The position numbers and the translations under genes were made by a program. A stretch of DNA of 10,642 nucleotides, taken from assembly GCA_003450915.1 (NCBI GenBank), contig DMEM01000125.1, positions 1 to 10,642 on the forward strand. Direction: 5' to 3'. This document shows positions 7,177-10,642 of this stretch, piece after piece (within the stretch, counting starts at the first letter, position 1; each line of letters opens with the position of its first letter). The notes below the pieces were generated by a model. It did not search any database, was not told the origin of the DNA, and saw only the letters and a list, made by a program, of their open reading frames with translations. Origin of the DNA: Alphaproteobacteria bacterium (GTDB lineage Bacteria; Pseudomonadota; Alphaproteobacteria; UBA1280; UBA12223).

Positions 7177-8273
7177 GCAATAAAAAGGTTTTAATTGCAA
7201 CTGGTGGTTCAGGCGGACATATTATTCCAGCTCTAGCTATCGCTAAAGAACTAAAAGATGAAAATGTGACAGTTGAATTTATTGGCGCTGGTGGTATTTT
7301 CACACACCTAGTTGAAAAACAAGGCTTTGTATTCCATAACATTAAGGCTTTTAAATATAACAACAGAGGTATTTTCGGTAAAATCAAAGCACTAGTATTT
7401 ACATACTTAAGTGTTATTGGAGCTTTACTACAAATGCGTAAAATTCAACCTGATTTTGTTTTAGGTATGGGTTCTTATGCATCTATCGCAACAGTTTTTG
7501 CGGCAAGAATTATGGGAGTTAATTGTGCAATTCACGAACAAAACGTTAAACCTGGCAGAACAAACAAAATTTTAATGCACTTTGCAGATAAAATTTTTCT
7601 ATCATTTGAAGAAACAAAACAGTTTTTAGGTGATAAAATCAATGCTAAAAATGAAATCATTGTAGCTGGTTGCCCAGTTGAGCAAAAAGTTTTAGATGCT
7701 CAAAGTATCGAAAGAGATGAAGACGGCAAGTTCAGAATCTTAGTACTTGGTGGTTCACAAGGTGCTAGAATATTATCTGATGTTGTTCCTCAAGCATTAA
7801 TTACTCTGCCAGAAGAAATCAAAAAGGACTTAGTTGTTGTTCAACAAACACGCCCTGAAGATTTAAACAGAGTTAAAGATATTTATGAAGAATATAACAT
7901 TAATTGTGAGCTAGAAACTTACTTTGAAGATGTTCCTACAAAAACTCGTCAAACAAATCTAGTTATCGCAAGAAGTGGTGCAGGTACTGTTTGTGAAACT
8001 GCTGTTTTAGGTAGAACTGCCATTTTTGTACCTTTATTACTTGCAGATGGTCACCAAATGGAAAATGCTAGAATTTTAACAGATAAAAACGCATCATTTA
8101 TTTTAGAAACAGGTCGTTTTACTCCATCTAACTTAGCTTATGAAGTTCTAAGATTAGCAGAAAACCCTGAAATTCTAAAAACAATGGAAAGAAATAGTAA
8201 AACAGCAATTGACCAGTCAAGAACTGCAGCTGGCACTATCTCTAAAGAAATATTAGAAGACCTTAAGGGGTAA
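7173..8273 (+). CDS. murG: UDP-GlcNAc:lipid I N-acetylglucosaminyltransferase MurG
   Basis: MurG is a GT-B glycosyltransferase on the cytoplasmic face of the membrane that adds GlcNAc to lipid I to make lipid II, the substrate of FtsW-FtsI. The 366 residues carry all the usual motifs: the first glycine loop ATGGSGGH (9-16), GMGSYASI, HEQN (121-124) followed by VKPGRTN, the second loop LGGSQGAR (192-199), RSGAGTVCE (267-275), and ADGHQMENA (291-299) for UDP-GlcNAc binding. The ATG overlaps the ftsW stop as ATGA, with AAGGA about ten bases before it, so translation is probably coupled. murC, which normally follows, is absent; ftsQ begins six bases later. Assignment is firm. Confidence 0.97.
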   Translation: MSNKKVLIATGGSGGHIIPALAIAKELKDENVTVEFIGAGGIFTHLVEKQGFVFHNIKAFKYNNRGIFGKIKALVFTYLSVIGALLQMRKIQPDFVLGMGSYASIATVFAARIMGVNCAIHEQNVKPGRTNKILMHFADKIFLSFEETKQFLGDKINAKNEIIVAGCPVEQKVLDAQSIERDEDGKFRILVLGGSQGARILSDVVPQALITLPEEIKKDLVVVQQTRPEDLNRVKDIYEEYNINCELETYFEDVPTKTRQTNLVIARSGAGTVCETAVLGRTAIFVPLLLADGHQMENARILTDKNASFILETGRFTPSNLAYEVLRLAENPEILKTMERNSKTAIDQSRTAAGTISKEILEDLKG

Positions 8274-8279
8274 TAAGAC

Positions 8280-9047
8280 TTGAGAAATATTAGTATTCAA
8301 AAAAAAGAAAGGTTAGCTGCATTATGGGGTTTTGCTCCGTATGCTCTAGCCTTGATACTTTTTTTGAGCATTATTTCAACAATTGGTTATTACAATCAAG
8401 CAATCAGCAATGGTTTTTCTAAGTTTTTATCACATAATTTAAACCTAAAAATAGACCATATGTTTATTTCTGGTGTTGAAAATACAGATATTAAAAAGCT
8501 ACGACAAGCTATTGAAATTGACAAGGGAGATCCTATTTTTTCAATTTCAACATCTGAAATTAGATCTCAAGTTGAAGACCTTCCATGGGTTAGAATTGCT
8601 CAAGTTCAAAGAATACTTCCAAATGCTTTAAAAATTAAAGTTTTTGAACACAAAGCTATTGCTACAATTAAATTTGATGATCAACGCTGGGCATTAAACT
8701 CAAAAGGAGAACTTATTGATACTGTAGATTCTAAGTTTGACTACCTACTAGAACTTTCTGGTTCTAATGCAAAAGAAAATGCCGCAGGTCTATTTTCTTT
8801 ATTTGCCAACTGGACAGACTTACTATTTTTAGTAAAACAAGCAGAATTTGTAGGTAAACGCCGCTGGAATCTATATTTAGAAAATGGCTCTATCATTCTA
8901 CTTCCTGAAGAAAATGTCCGCTATTCATTAAAAGTTTTAAAAGTATTAAATGAACAACAAAGAATTTTAAATAAAAAGAAAATTAAAATAGATTTAAGAA
9001 ATGTTACTAAACACATTGTCATAGATGAACACGCAAACACTTTATAA
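8280..9047 (+). CDS. ftsQ: Cell division protein FtsQ (POTRA domain)
   Basis: FtsQ is a bitopic inner-membrane protein that binds FtsL and FtsB and helps recruit and control FtsWI. The 255 residues contain a short basic cytoplasmic end, one membrane segment (about 18-37), a POTRA domain (about 57-126, with ISGVENTDIKKLRQAI, KGDPIFSI, LPWVRIAQVQR and PNALKIKVFEHKA), then the FtsQ/DivIB beta domain with the typical WALNSKGELID turn. The start is TTG 8280, supported by AAGGGG (8265-8270) nine bases upstream; the next in-frame methionine (M61) would remove the membrane anchor. It follows murG after six bases, with murC, murB and ddl missing between. It closes the cluster: ftsA and ftsZ do not follow. 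Confidence 0.93.
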   Translation: MRNISIQKKERLAALWGFAPYALALILFLSIISTIGYYNQAISNGFSKFLSHNLNLKIDHMFISGVENTDIKKLRQAIEIDKGDPIFSISTSEIRSQVEDLPWVRIAQVQRILPNALKIKVFEHKAIATIKFDDQRWALNSKGELIDTVDSKFDYLLELSGSNAKENAAGLFSLFANWTDLLFLVKQAEFVGKRRWNLYLENGSIILLPEENVRYSLKVLKVLNEQQRILNKKKIKIDLRNVTKHIVIDEHANTL

Positions 9048-9055
9048 TTAAATAC

Positions 9056-9082
9056 GTCATCCCTGACTTGATCCGGGATCTC
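9056..9082. repeat. Palindromic intergenic repeat (GTCATCCC...GGGATCTC type)
   Basis: The element runs from GTCATCCC to GGGATCTC. ATCCC (9059-9063) pairs with GGGAT (9075-9079), and after one mismatch GA (9065-9066) pairs with TC, around a loop of about five bases. This kind of dispersed palindrome is common between genes in many alphaproteobacteria. It begins nine bases after the ftsQ stop. No run of T follows, so it is not a standard intrinsic terminator, though it could slow or end transcription or protect the mRNA end. A degenerate partial copy stands at 127-143. Confidence 0.72.
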
Positions 9083-9125
9083 TTACTTGAAGAATGATAT
9101 GGTTAGTATTACAGCAACTAAAAAA

Positions 9126-9153
9126 TTAACGAAAATGGTAATAGAAGTTTAAT
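9126..9153 (+). promoter_or_regulatory. Weak candidate promoter upstream of gloA
   Basis: TTAACG (9126-9131) and TTTAAT (9148-9153) are 16 bases apart, matching the consensus boxes at 4 and 5 of 6 positions. Transcription would begin near 9160, leaving a leader of about 100 bases. In AT-rich DNA such pairs arise often. The rest of 9083-9258 shows no gene on either strand that I can support. Confidence 0.25.
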
Positions 9154-9258
9154 GTTCCATTTTCAAAAAGATTTTACTTTTTTAATAAAGGCTGTGTGCA
9201 ATTAGTACATAACGACTTAAAAATAAAAAATATTACAGAAAATGGAGATTAAACAAAG

Positions 9259-9654
9259 ATGTTATTACATACTATGATCAGAGTTAAAGATTTAGATAAA
9301 TCTGTTAAGTTTTACGAACAAGTTTTAGGAATGACCGTTCAAAAGCGTTTAGACTTTGAAACAGGACGTTTTACACTTGTTTTTATCGGTTATGGATCAT
9401 TACATAGCCAAACAGTATTAGAACTAACACATAACTGGGATAACACAGAAGACTACACTCATGGCTCTGGTTATGGGCATATTGCTATTAAAACAGATAA
9501 TATGTTTGAAATTTGCAAAAAAGCTGAGCAATTCGGAGGTATTGTAACTCGACCTGCGGGGCCAATGACTGGAACAGATATAAATATGGCATTTATTACA
9601 GATCCTGATGGATATAAAGTTGAACTTCTGGAAACAACAGAAAATCTTAGTTAA
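9259..9654 (+). CDS. gloA: Lactoylglutathione lyase (glyoxalase I)
   Basis: Glyoxalase I converts the hemithioacetal of methylglyoxal and glutathione into S-lactoylglutathione, the first step of methylglyoxal detoxification in the cytoplasm. The protein has 131 residues, close to E. coli GloA (135), and is readily aligned with it by eye: LLHTMIRVKDLDKSVKFY, VLGMTV, FIGYG, VLELTHNW, YGHIAI and DPDGYKVELLE. The four metal ligands are kept at H4, E55, H74 and E122, matching the short, nickel-type bacterial enzymes that work as dimers of two-module chains. GGAG (9244-9247) lies 11 bases before the ATG, a loose spacing. The gene is 211 bases past ftsQ and is not normally part of a dcw cluster, so it probably has its own transcript. 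No gloB is visible. Confidence 0.94.
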   Translation: MLLHTMIRVKDLDKSVKFYEQVLGMTVQKRLDFETGRFTLVFIGYGSLHSQTVLELTHNWDNTEDYTHGSGYGHIAIKTDNMFEICKKAEQFGGIVTRPAGPMTGTDINMAFITDPDGYKVELLETTENLS

Positions 9655-9723
9655 ACTGTAATAGGAACCTTATGTAATTGTAAGAAAAGTAATTTTTACT
9701 ATTTGTTATAAAAACCTACAGTT
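9654..9723. other. Nested inverted repeats between gloA and the next gene
   Basis: AACTGTA...TAGG (9654-9665) faces CCTACAGTT (9715-9723), pairing as nine bases with a three-base bulge. Within it AGTAA (9688-9692) pairs with TTACT (9696-9700) around TTT. The outer arms are 49 bases apart. It begins at the last base of the gloA stop codon and ends 21 bases before the next gene. It may be a transcript-end structure, but it lacks the compact GC stem and T run of an intrinsic terminator. Confidence 0.3.
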
Positions 9724-9744
9724 AAATTAAATAGATAATTTTTT

Positions 9745-10113
9745 ATGAATCAGTTTGAGCGGATTTTATTTATTCAAAGAAGCATGGATGTACAAGATTT
9801 TTTATTTTTCGGTAATTTTTCTCCCACAGAAAAAGAGAATGGCACAGTAATTACTTACCCTATCGAACTAGAATTACCCAAAGTTAAAGAAGGTTTTTGG
9901 ACAATATGCGATGAGAAAATAATATTGCCAACTATAACCCCTCAAGAACTTACTACATTATTAAATTTGCTGCAAAGTAATGTTATAACTCAATTAGAGC
10001 TTTTAAAACTAGCACTAATACAAGCAGGGCATGACACCCCCGTTATAGTTACAACAACACATAAGCAAATAAGAGAATTTGAAAAAACTCTTAAAGAATC
10101 GGGACCTTATTAA
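9745..10113 (+). CDS. Small protein of unknown function, paralogue of the next gene
   Basis: I do not recognise this 122-residue family. No signal peptide or clear membrane segment is visible. The first half is probably strand-rich (NGTVITYPIELELPK, then GFW at 50-52); the second half, from T65-P-Q-E-L69, looks like a long amphipathic helix up to G95, followed by VIVTTTHKQIREFEK. It aligns almost without gaps to the protein starting at 10268: both have QD at 17-18 followed by x-L-F, a G at 33, GFW, PxxL, and TH....EK at the end. The equal distance from Met1 to QD in both supports this start over the internal Met14. No ribosome site is seen before the ATG; GATAAT at 9734-9739 suggests a possible leaderless transcript. 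The gene is followed by a strong terminator. Confidence 0.75.
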   Translation: MNQFERILFIQRSMDVQDFLFFGNFSPTEKENGTVITYPIELELPKVKEGFWTICDEKIILPTITPQELTTLLNLLQSNVITQLELLKLALIQAGHDTPVIVTTTHKQIREFEKTLKESGPY

Positions 10114-10120
10114 AAAGGTC
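10103..10120. other. Perfect hairpin spanning a stop codon
   Basis: GACCTT (10103-10108) and AAGGTC (10115-10120) form a perfect six-base stem with the loop ATTAAA. The TAA stop of the gene at 9745 lies in the loop, at 10111-10113. It stands ten bases before the intrinsic terminator. No T run follows. Six-base perfect arms can occur by chance; the location is what makes it notable. Confidence 0.45.
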
Positions 10121-10129
10121 ATCACTATG

Positions 10130-10156
10130 AAAGCACTGATTTAAGTGCTTTTTTTT
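10130..10156 (+). terminator. Intrinsic (Rho-independent) terminator
   Basis: AAAGCACT (10130-10137) and AGTGCTTT (10144-10151) form a perfect eight-base stem around GATTTA, and eight T in a row (10149-10156) begin within the right arm. On the plus strand this is a textbook intrinsic terminator for the gene ending at 10113. The opposite strand has A-rich sequence before the stem but no T run after it, so it works one way. It separates the two paralogous genes into different transcripts. Confidence 0.88.
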
Positions 10157-10177
10157 ACATTAATAACCAAAATACTA

Positions 10178-10207
10178 TTGATTTTTTCAGCAAATCAACT
10201 ATATTAT
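10178..10207 (+). promoter_or_regulatory. Candidate promoter with overlapping inverted repeat
   Basis: TTGATT (10178-10183) and TATTAT (10202-10207) are 18 bases apart, matching the -35 and -10 consensus at 4 and 5 of 6 positions. Transcription would begin near 10214, about 54 bases before the gene at 10268. TTGATTT (10178-10184) and AAATCAA (10192-10198) are perfect inverted arms with a seven-base loop lying over the -35 box and spacer, the kind of place a repressor could bind. Lying just behind a terminator, a promoter is expected here. Confidence 0.45.
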
Positions 10208-10267
10208 TATGTACTCGAAATAATTTTTACACAAACAACCATCAACCTACAAGAAGGATATTCTTAT

Positions 10268-10642
10268 ATGGATATGCCTAAAAAAGTAGAACTAATTAAA
10301 AATACACCTGAAATTCAAGACACTCTTTTTAGAAGTAAAATCAAACTTTTAGATAATAAAGATGGATCGCTTATCATTTTAGATAATAAGCATTCAAAAA
10401 TGCCCAGTGCTAAAAAAGGCTTTTGGTTTGTAAAGAAAACTAAAAAAGGCCCTATTGCTATTTTAACAGGCATTTTACCCGAGCAGTTAGATAGACTGAC
10501 AATCAGGCTAGAAGCCTTTGTAATAGAAAGACTAAATTATTTAAAGCAAGAGCTCGAACAGCAAGGTATTCATGAGATAATTAATGAACATACTCACGCT
10601 GAAATTAAGCGCCTTGAAAAAGTTAAACATCAAAGCATTTCT
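10268..10642 (+). CDS. Small protein of unknown function, paralogue of the previous gene; 3' end outside window
   Basis: The frame is open for 125 codons to the right edge with no stop, so the C-terminus is missing. AAGGA (10254-10258) stands nine bases before ATG 10268, a good start; a second ATG two codons later is less well placed. The protein is lysine-rich and apparently soluble. Shared blocks with the upstream gene are QDTLF (17-21), DG (32-33), P46, GFW (51-53), a helix from P71-E-Q-L to G100, and THAEIKRLEK (109-118); between GFW and the helix it has four residues more. It is charged and helical after P71. I do not recognise the family and propose no function. It has its own candidate promoter, so it is probably transcribed separately from its paralogue. 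Confidence 0.8.
   Translation, partial: MDMPKKVELIKNTPEIQDTLFRSKIKLLDNKDGSLIILDNKHSKMPSAKKGFWFVKKTKKGPIAILTGILPEQLDRLTIRLEAFVIERLNYLKQELEQQGIHEIINEHTHAEIKRLEKVKHQSIS

Noticed and set aside
6939..7387. Two minus-strand open frames (6939-7166 and 7154-7387) over ftsW and murG
   Set aside because: Both are opposite conserved coding sequence and have no family resemblance of their own.
9056..9082. Palindrome after ftsQ as an intrinsic terminator
   Set aside because: No run of T follows the stem; it fits a dispersed intergenic repeat better.
9259..10642. A defence, toxin-antitoxin or mobile module formed by gloA and the paralogous pair
   Set aside because: gloA is a plain metabolic enzyme, the pair shows no toxin, nuclease or transposase motif, and a terminator separates the two small genes.
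1..10642. CRISPR arrays, tRNA or rRNA genes, insertion sequences
   Set aside because: No spaced direct repeats, cloverleaf-like segments, rRNA sequence or transposase coding were seen on either strand.

Overview
The window is a compact, all-plus-strand division and cell-wall (dcw) cluster from an AT-rich Gram-negative bacterium, most likely an alphaproteobacterium. That placement rests on the general look of MraZ, RsmH, FtsW and FtsQ and on a repeat of the GTCATCCC...GGGATCTC type that is common in alphaproteobacterial genomes. It is recognition by eye, not a phylogeny. Genus and lifestyle cannot be fixed from the sequence; the AT richness and the gene remnant would fit a reduced or host-associated genome.

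Layout. Positions 1-95 (minus strand) hold a headless piece of dnaJ: part of its zinc-finger region running off the left edge with no J-domain upstream. Positions 96-240 carry a degenerate repeat, a weak candidate promoter and an inverted repeat in front of mraZ. Positions 241-9047 are mraZ-rsmH-ftsL-ftsI-murF-mraY-ftsW-murG-ftsQ, with overlaps or gaps of at most 36 bases, so probably one transcript. Positions 9048-9258 hold a palindromic repeat and a weak candidate promoter. Then come gloA (glyoxalase I, 9259-9654) and two small genes of unknown function (9745-10113, and 10268 to the right edge) that are diverged paralogues of each other, separated by a clear intrinsic terminator and a candidate promoter.

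How the genes work together. MurF completes UDP-MurNAc-pentapeptide, MraY moves it to undecaprenyl phosphate (lipid I), MurG adds GlcNAc (lipid II), and FtsW with FtsI polymerises and crosslinks it at the septum. FtsL and FtsQ belong to the FtsQLB complex that controls FtsWI. RsmH methylates 16S rRNA and MraZ is the usual regulator of the cluster. Compared with the classical order, murE, murD, murC, murB, ddl, ftsA and ftsZ are all absent from their expected places, while the remaining genes are closely rejoined.

I see no new defence, mobile or biosynthetic system. The least explained items are the unknown tandem paralogues at the right end, the stripped gene content of the cluster, and the dnaJ fragment and repeats at its borders.
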